NCBI RefSeq assembly: GCF_003331055.1
Contig: NZ_PUQD01000010.1
Span: forward strand, 1-64,000
DNA length: 64,000 nt
Origin: Pseudomonas sp. AFG_SD02_1510_Pfu_092
GTDB taxonomy: Bacteria > Pseudomonadota > Gammaproteobacteria > Pseudomonadales > Pseudomonadaceae
Direction: 5' to 3'
Numbering within the stretch: position 1 is the first letter of the stretch; each line of letters begins with the position of its first letter. The notes under the pieces are model-generated. The model saw only the letters and a list, made by a program, of their open reading frames with translations, did not search any database and had not been told where the DNA came from. Shown here one piece after another: positions 17,996 to 26,385 of this stretch. The position numbers were made by a program, and so were the translations under genes.

Positions 17996-18085
17996 GGCTG
18001 GTTCCCTCAGCAGAAGATGGGCCAGCCAGTATAGACGCCTGTGGCGGCCTTAGCGCCGGCACAGGCAGCCCAGGGGTTTCCGGGG

Positions 18086-18874
18086 TCAGATGTACAGCGT
18101 ACCGCGCAGGTACAACGCCGCCCGCCCACTGATGATCACGCGGCCATTGCCCGGTACTTCGCAGTGCAATTGCCCCTTGCGCGCGCCGCCCTGCTCGCAG
18201 CTCAGCACATGCTTGCCCAGCCGCTGCGCCCACACCGGCGCCAGCGAGGTATGCGCCGAACCGGTCACCGGGTCTTCGTTCACCCCCACTCGCGGGCCGA
18301 ACCAGCGGGTGACGAAATCAAAGCCACGGCCTGCCGCGGTCACGGCGATGCCACGTACATCGAAGGCCGACAGCGCGACGAAGTCTGGCTTCAGGGTGTC
18401 GAGCAGCAGGGCGTCATCGATCACCACCACATAGTCGTCACTGCGATAGATCGCCTGCGCCTGGCTCAGGCCCAACGCCTGCAGCAGCCCGGCGGGCGCT
18501 TCCACGGCGAGCGGCTGCTTGCCCGGGAAGTCCATGGCGAGCAGCCCGTCGGCATTGCGGCTGACGCGCAACTCGCCGCTGCGGGTGTTGAAGCGCAGCA
18601 CCTGGGCCTGCTCGCCCAGTTGTTCGAACAGCACATAGGCCGAGGCCAGGGTGGCATGGCCGCACAGATCGACTTCCACGGTCGGGGTGAACCAGCGCAG
18701 GTCGAAGGCTTCGCCGTTGCGCACGAAATAGGCGGTTTCCGACAGGTTGTTTTCTTCGGCAATGCGCTGCAGCACATCGTCCGGCAGCCAGCTTTGCAGC
18801 GGGATCACCGCAGCCGGGTTGCCTCCGAACGGCTCGGCGGTAAACGCATCGACCTGAAAGATTTCTAGCTGCAT
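18086..18874 (-). CDS. PhzF-family isomerase/epimerase
   Basis: 262 residues with two related half-barrels. N-terminal QVDAFTAEPFGGNPAAVIPL and NNLSETAYF, with the family's catalytic Glu46; later WFTPTVEVDLCGHATLASAYVLF; C-terminal NEDPVTGSAHTSLAPVW. PhzF itself isomerises a phenazine precursor, but no phenazine genes are near and most homologues are uncharacterised. The ATG at 18,874 with AAGGAG at 7-bp spacing is chosen over a GTG two codons upstream. It is followed downstream by the GFA gene on the same strand. Confidence 0.9.
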   Translation of the reverse strand: MQLEIFQVDAFTAEPFGGNPAAVIPLQSWLPDDVLQRIAEENNLSETAYFVRNGEAFDLRWFTPTVEVDLCGHATLASAYVLFEQLGEQAQVLRFNTRSGELRVSRNADGLLAMDFPGKQPLAVEAPAGLLQALGLSQAQAIYRSDDYVVVIDDALLLDTLKPDFVALSAFDVRGIAVTAAGRGFDFVTRWFGPRVGVNEDPVTGSAHTSLAPVWAQRLGKHVLSCEQGGARKGQLHCEVPGNGRVIISGRAALYLRGTLYI

Positions 18875-18925
18875 GCACACACTCCTTGTTGCCAGGCCGA
18901 TGCCAGGCAGATTGTATGAAAAGGG

Positions 18926-19864
18926 TTACTGGCGTACCGGGGTCAACACGGCCTCGCCGGCAAAGAACGCCTGCAGGTTGCGCAGCACCAGGGCCACCGT
19001 ATCGCGTGCGGCCGCTGGCGACTGGCCGGCCACGTGGGGGGTGAGCACGGTGTTGCCGAGGGCCTTGAGGGCATCGGGTACGGCCGGTTCGTCGTCGAAC
19101 ACGTCGAGTGCCGCGCCCGCCAGCTGGCCGTCACCCAGCGCGGCGACCAGGGCCTGGGTATCGACCACACTGGCGCGGGCGATATTCACCAGGTAGCCCT
19201 CGGCGCCCAGGGCGGCGAGCACCTGGGCATCGACCAGGTGGCGGGTGCTGGCGCCGCCGGGGGTGGCCACGACCAGGATGTCGACGGCTTCGGCCAGGCG
19301 CAGGGGGCTGTCGTACCAGGTGTAGGGGGTACCCTGGCGTGGTGTGCGGCTGTGGTAGCTGACGGGCATGTCGAAGCCGAGGTGGGCGCGTTTGGCGATT
19401 GCCAGGCCGACGGCGCCGAGGCCGAGAATGCCCAGGCGTTTGCCGCTGACCGAGGGGCTGATAACGCGGTTCCACTCGCCGCGGCGGGTACTGGCGTCGG
19501 CGCGGGGGATGTCGCGCAGCAGCGCCAGCAGCAGGGCCAGGGTGTGGTCGGCTACGGCGTCGGCATTGGCGCCGGCGCCATTGGTGACGGTGATGCCGCG
19601 CGCGGCGGCGGCAGCGAGGTCGACCTGTTCGTAGCCGGCACCGATCACGCAGATGATCTGCAGTTTGGGCAGGGCGTCGATTTCGCTGGCGGTCAGGCCG
19701 AGCGGGCCGCGGGTGAGCACGGCGTCGATGTCGTCGGCATGGCGCTGGATGGCCTGGGCGCGCAGTTGCGGTGAGGGGGCGCGAATCAGGCGATAGCCGG
19801 CCTGTTCCAGCATGGGCAGGTAATCGTCGACGGTTTCCACCAGTACCAGGACTGTCTTGCGCAT
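18926..19864 (-). CDS. D-isomer-specific 2-hydroxyacid dehydrogenase
   Basis: 312 residues. NAD(P)-binding GLGAVG at 148-153; catalytic triad by position Arg230 (VNIARASVVD), Glu259 (DDEP) and His277 (TPHVAGQS). The length and the short N-terminal domain resemble glyoxylate/hydroxypyruvate reductases (GhrB/GRHPR type), so it could reduce glyoxylate or hydroxypyruvate, but substrate cannot be read from sequence. GGAGGTGG precedes the ATG. It is upstream of the PhzF gene on the same strand (51 bp). Confidence 0.9.
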   Translation of the reverse strand: MRKTVLVLVETVDDYLPMLEQAGYRLIRAPSPQLRAQAIQRHADDIDAVLTRGPLGLTASEIDALPKLQIICVIGAGYEQVDLAAAAARGITVTNGAGANADAVADHTLALLLALLRDIPRADASTRRGEWNRVISPSVSGKRLGILGLGAVGLAIAKRAHLGFDMPVSYHSRTPRQGTPYTWYDSPLRLAEAVDILVVATPGGASTRHLVDAQVLAALGAEGYLVNIARASVVDTQALVAALGDGQLAGAALDVFDDEPAVPDALKALGNTVLTPHVAGQSPAAARDTVALVLRNLQAFFAGEAVLTPVRQ

Positions 19865-19964
19865 GCCACCTCCGGGTCAATTTGAGGTGCCATTATGCGG
19901 AGTGACCGAGCAATACAGTCAACCGAAATAACCAGCGAAAACTGTACTGTGCTGCTTCGCTAGC

Positions 19965-20042
19965 TGATCTTGATCTTGATCTTGATCTTGATCTTGATCT
20001 TGATCTTGATCTTGATCTTGATCTTGATCTTGATCTTGATCT
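19965..20042. repeat. 13 tandem copies of TGATCT
   Basis: An uninterrupted 78-bp hexanucleotide microsatellite. Translated it gives only Ser-Arg or Leu-Ile runs, so reading frames across it are not credible genes. Being a multiple of 3 it would not shift a frame on slippage. It abuts the left end of the giant palindrome. Confidence 0.97.
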
Positions 20043-20044
20043 TC

Positions 20045-20640
20045 GCGACTTCAGGAGGCCGAACGCAGGCCTTGCGGAGGGAGGTGACGGGCATGGATGC
20101 CCGTCAAGCGCTGAGGCCCCAGGATGGGGCCTTCGGCGCGGTCCTCCCGGGAGCAAGGCCGGAGTGAGGGAACCCCGGAGCGCAGCGTAGGGGCCGGATG
20201 ACGGGAGCGCAGCGTTTTTTGGTTACTTTTTGTCGCGTCTGACAAAAAGTGACTCGCCGTAAGGGCGAAAAGGTGAGTAAGCGTCGCCATCGTAAACGGA
20301 CTTTTCTCCGTTTGAAAACCGCCACATAAGCTCTTGCTCTCGCTCTTGCTTTTCCGAAAATGTGGGCTTTCACATCGGGTAGACATTCATTCGCGCAGGT
20401 GGCGCTGAGTCACCTTTCCGCCCTTACGGCGGGTCACTTTTTGTCAAACGCGACAAAAAGTAACCAAAAAACGCTGCGCTCCATCATACGGCCCCTGCGC
20501 TGCGCTCCGGGGTTCCCTCGCTACGGGCCTGCTCCCGGGAGTACGCGCTGCAGGCCCCATCCATGGGGCCTCAGCGCTTGACGGGCATCCATGCCCGTCA
20601 CCTCCCTCCGCAGTCCCTTCGCTCGGCCTCCTGAAGTCGC
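20045..20640. repeat. giant imperfect palindrome (arms ~240 bp)
   Basis: Left arm 20,045 to ~20,288 begins GCGACTTCAGGAGGCCGA and is repeated as the reverse complement at the right end (...TCGGCCTCCTGAAGTCGC, ending 20,640; right arm starts ~20,400). The arms share segments such as GGAGGGAGGTGACGGGCATG, GGTTACTTTTTGTCGCG and GTAAGGGCG, with scattered differences and small indels. The ~110-bp centre holds TCTTGCTCTCGCTCTTGC-type sequence. There is no transposase. The 845-bp gap 19,865-20,709 contains this, the TGATCT array and no supported gene. Short open frames inside are fully explained by the repeat. Confidence 0.92.
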
Positions 20641-20709
20641 AATCTGCGGCGCCTGAACTACCGCGCGCTTAGAAGCAAAAGCACCGGCACCGGCACGAAT
20701 CGAGTCTGA

Positions 20710-21483
20710 TCAACGATCCTTGAACTGCGCCTCACGCTTGGCGATGAAGGCCGCCATGCCTTCTTTCTGGTCCTCGGTGGCAAACGCCGCATGGAACACC
20801 CGCCGCTCAAAGCGCACACCCTCGCTAAGGGTGACTTCGAACGCTCGGTTGACGCTCTCTTTCACCATCATGCTCACCGGAATCGACTTGCTGGCAATGG
20901 TCGCCGCCACTTTCAGCGCCTCTTCCACAAGCTCCGCCTGCGGCACGATCCGCGCCACCAGGCCCGCGCGCTCGGCCTCTTCAGCGCCCATCAGACGCCC
21001 CGTCAGGCACAGTTCCATGGCCTTGGCCTTGCCCACCGCACGCGTCAGCCGCTGAGTACCGCCCATGCCCGGCAGCACGCCCAGGTTGATCTCCGGCTGA
21101 CCGAACCTGGCGTTATCCGCCGCCAGGATGAAGTCGCACATCATCGCCAACTCGCAGCCACCGCCCAGCGCAAAGCCAGACACCGCAGCAATGATCGGCT
21201 TGCGCCGGTTGGCAATCCGGTCGGCATCGCTGAACAGATCATCAACGTAGATCTGCGGGTATTGCAGCTCGGCCATTTCCTTGATGTCGGCGCCAGCGGC
21301 AAATGCCTTGGCAGAACCGGTCAGCACCACGCAGCCGATGTTCGGGTCACGCTCGAGCTGGTCCAGCGCCTGGTTGATCTCGCCTACGATCTGCGCATTC
21401 AGCGCGTTCAACGCCTGCGGGCGATTGAGGGTGATCAGGCCGACCTTGCCGTGGATGTCCAACAGGATGGTTTCAAATGCCAT
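20710..21483 (-). CDS. enoyl-CoA hydratase
   Basis: 257-residue crotonase-fold enzyme hydrating 2-enoyl-CoA in beta-oxidation. Both catalytic glutamates are present: Glu111 in [12 protein letters not shown] and Glu131 in [19 protein letters not shown]. The oxyanion-hole segment [11 protein letters not shown] is also intact. AGGAG precedes the ATG at 21,483. It is the last gene of a five-gene minus-strand operon: synthetase, SDR dehydrogenase, thiolase, acyl-CoA dehydrogenase, hydratase. Confidence 0.95.
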   Translation of the reverse strand: MAFETILLDIHGKVGLITLNRPQALNALNAQIVGEINQALDQLERDPNIGCVVLTGSAKAFAAGADIKEMAELQYPQIYVDDLFSDADRIANRRKPIIAAVSGFALGGGCELAMMCDFILAADNARFGQPEINLGVLPGMGGTQRLTRAVGKAKAMELCLTGRLMGAEEAERAGLVARIVPQAELVEEALKVAATIASKSIPVSMMVKESVNRAFEVTLSEGVRFERRVFHAAFATEDQKEGMAAFIAKREAQFKDR

Positions 21484-21496
21484 GCAGTCTGCTCCT

Positions 21497-22624
21497 TCAA
21501 AGATTGCGCGCAATGACCATGCGCTGAATGTCGCTGGTGCCTTCGTAAATCTGGCAGACCCGAACGTCGCGGTAGATCCGCTCCAGCGGGAAGTCACTCA
21601 GATAGCCATAACCGCCCAGGGTCTGCAAGGCGTCCGAACAGACCTTTTCGGCCATTTCCGAGGCAAACAGCTTGGCCATCGACGCTTCCACCAGCGCCGG
21701 GCGCCCGGCATCGCGCAGCGCGGCGGCGTGCAGCACCATCTGCCGGGCCACGGCAATTTTTGTCGCCATGTCGGCCAGGCGGAACGCCACCGCCTGGTGC
21801 TCGATCAGGGCCTTGCCGAAACTCTGCCGCTCGTTGGCATAGTCGCGCGCCACTTCGAACGCCGCACGGGCCATGCCCACCGCTTGCGAAGCGATGCCGA
21901 TGCGGCCGCCTTCAAGGTTGGCCAGGGCAATCTTGTAGCCCTCACCCTCGGCGCCCAGGCGATTTTCCACCGGCACGCGCACGTTGTCGAAAACGATCTG
22001 GCAGGTATCCGAAGCGTGCTGGCCGAGCTTGTCCTCGACCCGCGCCACCTGGTAACCCGGCGAATCGGTGGGCACGATGAACGCGCTGATGCCGCGCTTG
22101 CCAGCGTCCGGGTCGGTCACCGCGAACACGATCACCACCCCGGCGTTCTGCCCGGAGGTGATGAACTGCTTGCTGCCAGAGAGCACGTAGTGGTCGCCGT
22201 CCAGACGCGCACGGGTCTTCAGGCTGCTGGCGTCGGAGCCGGCCTGCGGTTCGGTCAGGGCAAAGGCGCCAAGCATCGCGCCGCTGGCCAGCGGGGTGAG
22301 GAAGCGCTCCTTCTGCTGCTCGCTGCCAAAACGCAGGATCGGCACACAACCCACCGAGTTGTGCACGCTCATGATGGTCGAGCAGGCGCCATCGCCGGCG
22401 GCAATCTCTTCCAGGGCCATGGCGTAAGCCACATAACCGGTGTCGCTACCGCCCCACTGCTCTGGCACCAACATGCCGAACAGGCCCAGCTCGGCCATCT
22501 CGCCGATGGCTTCCTTGGGGAAACGGTGTTCCTTGTCCCATTGCTCGGCAAACGGCTTCAGGCGCTCCTGGGCAAAGCCGCGGACGGCGTCGGCGATCTG
22601 TTGTTGCTCATCAGTTACCAGCAT
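21497..22624 (-). CDS. short/medium-chain acyl-CoA dehydrogenase
   Basis: 375 residues, the family length. Signatures: [12 protein letters not shown] (ACAD signature 1), the flavin-binding [44 protein letters not shown] with catalytic Glu361. FAD enzyme oxidising acyl-CoA to 2-enoyl-CoA and passing electrons to ETF. It lies 8 bp after the thiolase and 13 bp before the hydratase, so translationally coupled. Chain-length preference is inferred from family only. Confidence 0.95.
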   Translation of the reverse strand: MLVTDEQQQIADAVRGFAQERLKPFAEQWDKEHRFPKEAIGEMAELGLFGMLVPEQWGGSDTGYVAYAMALEEIAAGDGACSTIMSVHNSVGCVPILRFGSEQQKERFLTPLASGAMLGAFALTEPQAGSDASSLKTRARLDGDHYVLSGSKQFITSGQNAGVVIVFAVTDPDAGKRGISAFIVPTDSPGYQVARVEDKLGQHASDTCQIVFDNVRVPVENRLGAEGEGYKIALANLEGGRIGIASQAVGMARAAFEVARDYANERQSFGKALIEHQAVAFRLADMATKIAVARQMVLHAAALRDAGRPALVEASMAKLFASEMAEKVCSDALQTLGGYGYLSDFPLERIYRDVRVCQIYEGTSDIQRMVIARNL

Positions 22625-22632
22625 GGTTCACC

Positions 22633-23826
22633 TCAATACAGGCATTCGACAGCCATGGCCGTGGCCTCGCCACCGCCGATGCAGATGGCCGCCACGCCAC
22701 GGCGCAGGTTGTTCTGGCGCAGCGCCGACAACAAGGTCACCAGGATGCGCGCGCCGGACGCGCCAATCGGGTGGCCCAGGGCGCAGGCGCCGCCATGGAT
22801 GTTGACCTTGTCGTGCGGCAGGTCGAGGTGCTTCATGGCCGCCAGGGTGACCACGGCGAAGGCTTCGTTGATCTCGAACAGGTCGACCTCGGCCAGGTTC
22901 CAGCCGGTGCGCTTCATCAGCTTGTGGATGGCACCGATCGGTGCGGTCGGGAACAACGCCGGTGTGTCGGCAAAGGCCGCGTGGCCGTGAATCACCGCCA
23001 GCGGCTTGAGGCCGCGCTTGTCGGCTTCGGAGCGGCGCATCAACAGCAGCGCCGCGGCACCATCGGAAATCGAACTGGAGTTGGCCGCAGTCACCGTGCC
23101 GCCTTCGCGGAACGCCGGCTTGAGCTGCGGGATCTTGTCCAGGCGTGCCTTGGGCGGCTGCTCGTCGTCCTTGATGAGGCGCTTTTCCTTCCCTTCGGTG
23201 ACTTCCACCGGCACGATTTCGGCAGCGAAGCGGCCACTGCTGATCGCCTCCTGGGCACGGGTCAGCGAGGCGATGGCGAACTGGTCCTGGGCCTCGCGGC
23301 TGAAGGCGTTGGCCTGGGCGCAGTCCTCAGCGAAGGTGCCCATCAGGCGGCCTTTGTCGTAGGCGTCTTCCAGGCCGTCCATGAACATGTGGTCGATGAT
23401 CTTGCCGTGGCCCATGCGGTAACCGCCACGGGCCTTGTCCAGCAGGTAGGGCGCATGGGTCATGCTTTCCATGCCACCGGCCACCACCACATCGGCGGTG
23501 CCGGCCAGCAGCAGGTCATGGGCCATGATCGCCGCCTGCATGCCCGAGCCGCACATCTTGTTCAGGGTGGTGCAGGTGGTGTGCTTGTCCAGCCCGGCAC
23601 CCAGCGCAGCCTGGCGCGCCGGTGCCTGGCCCTGGCCGGCCGGCAGCACGCAGCCGAACAGCACCTGTTCGACACTGGCGGCATCGATACCAGCGCGTTC
23701 GACAGCGCCACGAATGGCCGCACTGCCCAGTTGCGGCGCGGTGAGGCTCTTGAGGTCGCCCTGCAGGCCACCCATGGGCGTGCGCACGGCGCTGACGATA
23801 ACGATCGGGTCGTTGGCGAGGGTCAT
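22633..23826 (-). CDS. fadAx: acetyl-CoA acyltransferase (thiolase)
   Basis: 397-residue thiolase. Nucleophile Cys92 in LNKMCGSGMQ; GGMESMTHAPYLL; ...HGGACALGHPIGASGARI with the catalytic His; terminal CIGGGEATAM with the second Cys. Cleaves 3-ketoacyl-CoA to acetyl-CoA, or condenses acetyl-CoA. The symbol follows my recollection of the equivalent P. putida KT2440 cluster. It sits between the SDR dehydrogenase and acyl-CoA dehydrogenase genes. Confidence 0.93.
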   Translation of the reverse strand: MTLANDPIVIVSAVRTPMGGLQGDLKSLTAPQLGSAAIRGAVERAGIDAASVEQVLFGCVLPAGQGQAPARQAALGAGLDKHTTCTTLNKMCGSGMQAAIMAHDLLLAGTADVVVAGGMESMTHAPYLLDKARGGYRMGHGKIIDHMFMDGLEDAYDKGRLMGTFAEDCAQANAFSREAQDQFAIASLTRAQEAISSGRFAAEIVPVEVTEGKEKRLIKDDEQPPKARLDKIPQLKPAFREGGTVTAANSSSISDGAAALLLMRRSEADKRGLKPLAVIHGHAAFADTPALFPTAPIGAIHKLMKRTGWNLAEVDLFEINEAFAVVTLAAMKHLDLPHDKVNIHGGACALGHPIGASGARILVTLLSALRQNNLRRGVAAICIGGGEATAMAVECLY

Positions 23827-23837
23827 GTTCGTTCTCC

Positions 23838-24605
23838 TTACTTGGCAGCCATGCGCAGTGCACCGTCGAGGCGGATCACCTCGCCGTTGAGCATGCTGTT
23901 CTCGATGATGTGACGGGCCAGCGCGGCGTATTCCTGCGGGCGGCCCAGGCGCGGAGGGAACGGCACACCGGCGGCCAGCGAGGCGCGCACCTCCTCGGTC
24001 ATGCCGGCCATCATCGGCGTTTCGAAGATGCCCGGGGCAATCGTCATCACGCGGATGCCGAAGCGCGCCAGCTCGCGGGCGGCCGGCAGGGTCAGGCTGG
24101 CAATCGCGCCCTTGGAGGCTGCATAGGCGGCCTGGCCGATCTGGCCGTCATAGGCGGCGATGGAAGCCGTGTTGATGATCACCCCGCGTTCGCCGCCCTC
24201 ATCGGCCGGCCCTTCAGCCATGGCCGCGGCGGCCAGGCGCAGCAGGTTGAAACTGCCGATCAGGTTGACATTGATGACCTTGGCGAAGCTGGCCAGGCCG
24301 TGCGGGCCTTGTTTGCCCAATACCTTTTCGGCACCGACGATGCCGGCGCAGTTGACCAGCCCGTGCAGGCTGCCAAAGGTGCTGACAGCGGCATCGACCG
24401 CCGCCTGGGCAGCCTGCTCGTCGCTGATGTCGGCCACTGCGAAGCGTGCGTTGTCCCCCAGTTCGCGGGCCTTGGCCTCGACGGCCTGGGCATTGAGGTC
24501 GACCAGCATGACCTTGGCGCCGGCTTCGACCAGCATCTGCGCGGTAGCTGCGCCCAGCCCGGAGGCGGCGCCGCTGACGATGAAGTGTTTGTTGGCTATT
24601 TGCAT
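23838..24605 (-). CDS. fadB2x: SDR 3-hydroxyacyl-CoA dehydrogenase (type II)
   Basis: 255-residue short-chain dehydrogenase. NAD motif [10 protein letters not shown] at 11-20; catalytic Ser148, Tyr161, Lys165 in [20 protein letters not shown]. The sequence resembles type II 3-hydroxyacyl-CoA dehydrogenases (HSD17B10 type), oxidising 3-hydroxyacyl-CoA to 3-ketoacyl-CoA. AAGGAA precedes the ATG at 24,605. The symbol is from memory of KT2440. It lies 11 bp before the thiolase. Confidence 0.92.
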   Translation of the reverse strand: MQIANKHFIVSGAASGLGAATAQMLVEAGAKVMLVDLNAQAVEAKARELGDNARFAVADISDEQAAQAAVDAAVSTFGSLHGLVNCAGIVGAEKVLGKQGPHGLASFAKVINVNLIGSFNLLRLAAAAMAEGPADEGGERGVIINTASIAAYDGQIGQAAYAASKGAIASLTLPAARELARFGIRVMTIAPGIFETPMMAGMTEEVRASLAAGVPFPPRLGRPQEYAALARHIIENSMLNGEVIRLDGALRMAAK

Positions 24606-24618
24606 GATCGGGTTCCTT

Positions 24619-26265
24619 TCAGGCGCTGGCAGGGGTGGCCTGTTGCGCTTGTTGTTTGGCAACTTCCTGGTTACGCAGGATGAAGCGTTGCAGCTTGCCG
24701 CTCGGGGTTTTGGGCAGCTCGCTGACGAATTCGATTTCTCGGGGGTAGGCATGCGCGTACAGGCGCTGGCGCACGTGCTGACGCAATGTTTCTTCCAGCT
24801 CGGCACTGCCCAGGTAACCGCTGGCCAGTACCACGAAGGCCTTGATCAGTTCGGTGCGCTCAGGGTCCGGCTTGCCGACCACCGCCGCCTCGACCACCGC
24901 CGGGTGTTCGATCAATGCGCTCTCGACATCGAACGGGCCGACCCGGTAGCCGGAGGTGGTGATCACATCATCGCTACGCCCGACGAAGCTGATGCTGCCG
25001 TCCGGGTTCAGCTCGACGGTGTCGCCGCTGAGGTAGTACTTGCCGACGAAGGCTTTGGTCGGCAGGCCGTGGTAACCGGCAAACCAGCACAGCGGCGACT
25101 GTTCGCGGTCGACGGCAAGGATGCCCGGCTGGCCAGCGGGCAGTTCGTTGCCCTGCTCGTCCAGCACGACGATGCGGTGGCCAGGGATGGCGAAGCCGGC
25201 CGAGCCCAGGTGCACCGGGTGCTGCAGGCCATGGTGGTTGCACAGCACCATGCCCAGTTCGGTCTGCCCGTAGTGGTCGTGGATAGTCACGCCCAGCTCG
25301 TCGGCGAACCAGCGGATCACTTCCGGGTTGAGCGGCTCGCCGGCGCTGCTGACCACCCGCAGGCGGCCCTTGATCGGCCTGGCGAAGTCAGCGCCGGCGG
25401 CAATCAACAGGCGGTAGGCCGTGGGTGAGCCGGCCAGGTTGGTGATGCCCAGCTTGTCGATCACCCGCGCGCAGCTGTCGACGCTGAACGGGCCATCGTA
25501 GAAGGTGGTGGCATGGCCCAGCGACAGCGGGCCGGTGACTGCGTAGTACAGGCCATAGGCCCAGCCCGGGTCGGCCAGGTTCCAGAAATTGTCCTCGGGG
25601 CGCAGGTCGATGGCGTCGCGCATGTAGCCCTGGAAGGCGACGATGGCGCGCAGCGGCACTTCCAGCGGTTTCGCCGGGCCGGTGGTACCGGAGGTGAACA
25701 TCAACAGAAACGGGTCGTCGCCCGCGCGCATGGCCGGCTCGCAGGTTGCCGCCGCCTGGTCCAGGCACTGCTGGAAGTCCAGCTCGCCACTGCGGGCGTT
25801 GACCGTGATGATGGTTGGGCAGCCATGCACATCGTCGAGCTTGGCGCGGTTGTGGATGTCGGTGATGACCACGCGGGCCTGCGACTGCTCCAGGCGATGT
25901 TCGATGGCCTTGGGGCCGAAGGCGGTGAACAGGGGTTGATACACCGCGCCGAGGCGCCAGGTCGCGAGAATGGTCACCAGCAATTGCGGGGTACGCGGCA
26001 TCAGCCCGGCAACCCGGTCACCTGGGCCTACCCCTTGTGCCTTGAGCACATTGGCAAAGCGTGCAGCCTGCGCCTTGAGCTGGTCGAAGGTGTAGCGCGT
26101 GGTGTTGCCATCGCGGTCTTCATGGACCAGCGCCAGCTTGCCTGCGCCGGCATGGCGGTCGCAGCATTCGACACAGGCATTGAGGGTATCGAGGTTGCCA
26201 TGCAGCGCTGCGGCAGCGGCCTGGGCATGGTCGAACGCACGCACGGCCTCGGCGTAATCACGCAT
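24619..26265 (-). CDS. acyl-CoA synthetase (AMP-forming)
   Basis: 548 residues of the adenylate-forming superfamily, activating a carboxylic acid to its CoA thioester. P-loop [14 protein letters not shown]; adenine motif [48 protein letters not shown]; catalytic Lys in [12 protein letters not shown]. The resemblance is to acetyl/medium-chain acyl-CoA synthetases. First gene of the beta-oxidation operon. The ATG at 26,265 follows AGGAG; a 10-bp inverted repeat pairs the start codon with a segment 34 nt upstream. Confidence 0.93.
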   Translation of the reverse strand: MRDYAEAVRAFDHAQAAAAALHGNLDTLNACVECCDRHAGAGKLALVHEDRDGNTTRYTFDQLKAQAARFANVLKAQGVGPGDRVAGLMPRTPQLLVTILATWRLGAVYQPLFTAFGPKAIEHRLEQSQARVVITDIHNRAKLDDVHGCPTIITVNARSGELDFQQCLDQAAATCEPAMRAGDDPFLLMFTSGTTGPAKPLEVPLRAIVAFQGYMRDAIDLRPEDNFWNLADPGWAYGLYYAVTGPLSLGHATTFYDGPFSVDSCARVIDKLGITNLAGSPTAYRLLIAAGADFARPIKGRLRVVSSAGEPLNPEVIRWFADELGVTIHDHYGQTELGMVLCNHHGLQHPVHLGSAGFAIPGHRIVVLDEQGNELPAGQPGILAVDREQSPLCWFAGYHGLPTKAFVGKYYLSGDTVELNPDGSISFVGRSDDVITTSGYRVGPFDVESALIEHPAVVEAAVVGKPDPERTELIKAFVVLASGYLGSAELEETLRQHVRQRLYAHAYPREIEFVSELPKTPSGKLQRFILRNQEVAKQQAQQATPASA

Positions 26266-26316
26266 CGTCGGACTCCTGGTTTCTTGTTTTTGGAGTGAAC
26301 CATCGGTCCGACGATG
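26263..26316 (-). promoter_or_regulatory. inverted repeat covering the acyl-CoA synthetase start codon
   Basis: In the mRNA sense CATCGTCGGA is followed after 34 nt by TCCGACGATG, whose last three bases are the start codon; AGGAG lies directly before the second arm. The RNA could hide the start codon, or the DNA palindrome could be an operator. Confidence 0.5.
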
Positions 26317-26385
26317 TTCGCGCCGCACACACCCTGCGGCAATGGCCAAAGCTGTCAATCTCGATGACCGGTTTGGCCGCCCGGC

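Noticed and set aside
19893..20156. Open frame encoding a Ser-Arg repeat protein across the TGATCT array
   Set aside because: The content is just the translated microsatellite plus the palindrome arm, without a ribosome site.
20104..20581. Short open frames in the palindrome that look like a duplicated hypothetical protein (LRCAPGFP...)
   Set aside because: Both copies arise from the two arms of the inverted repeat; such frames are commonly mis-annotated.
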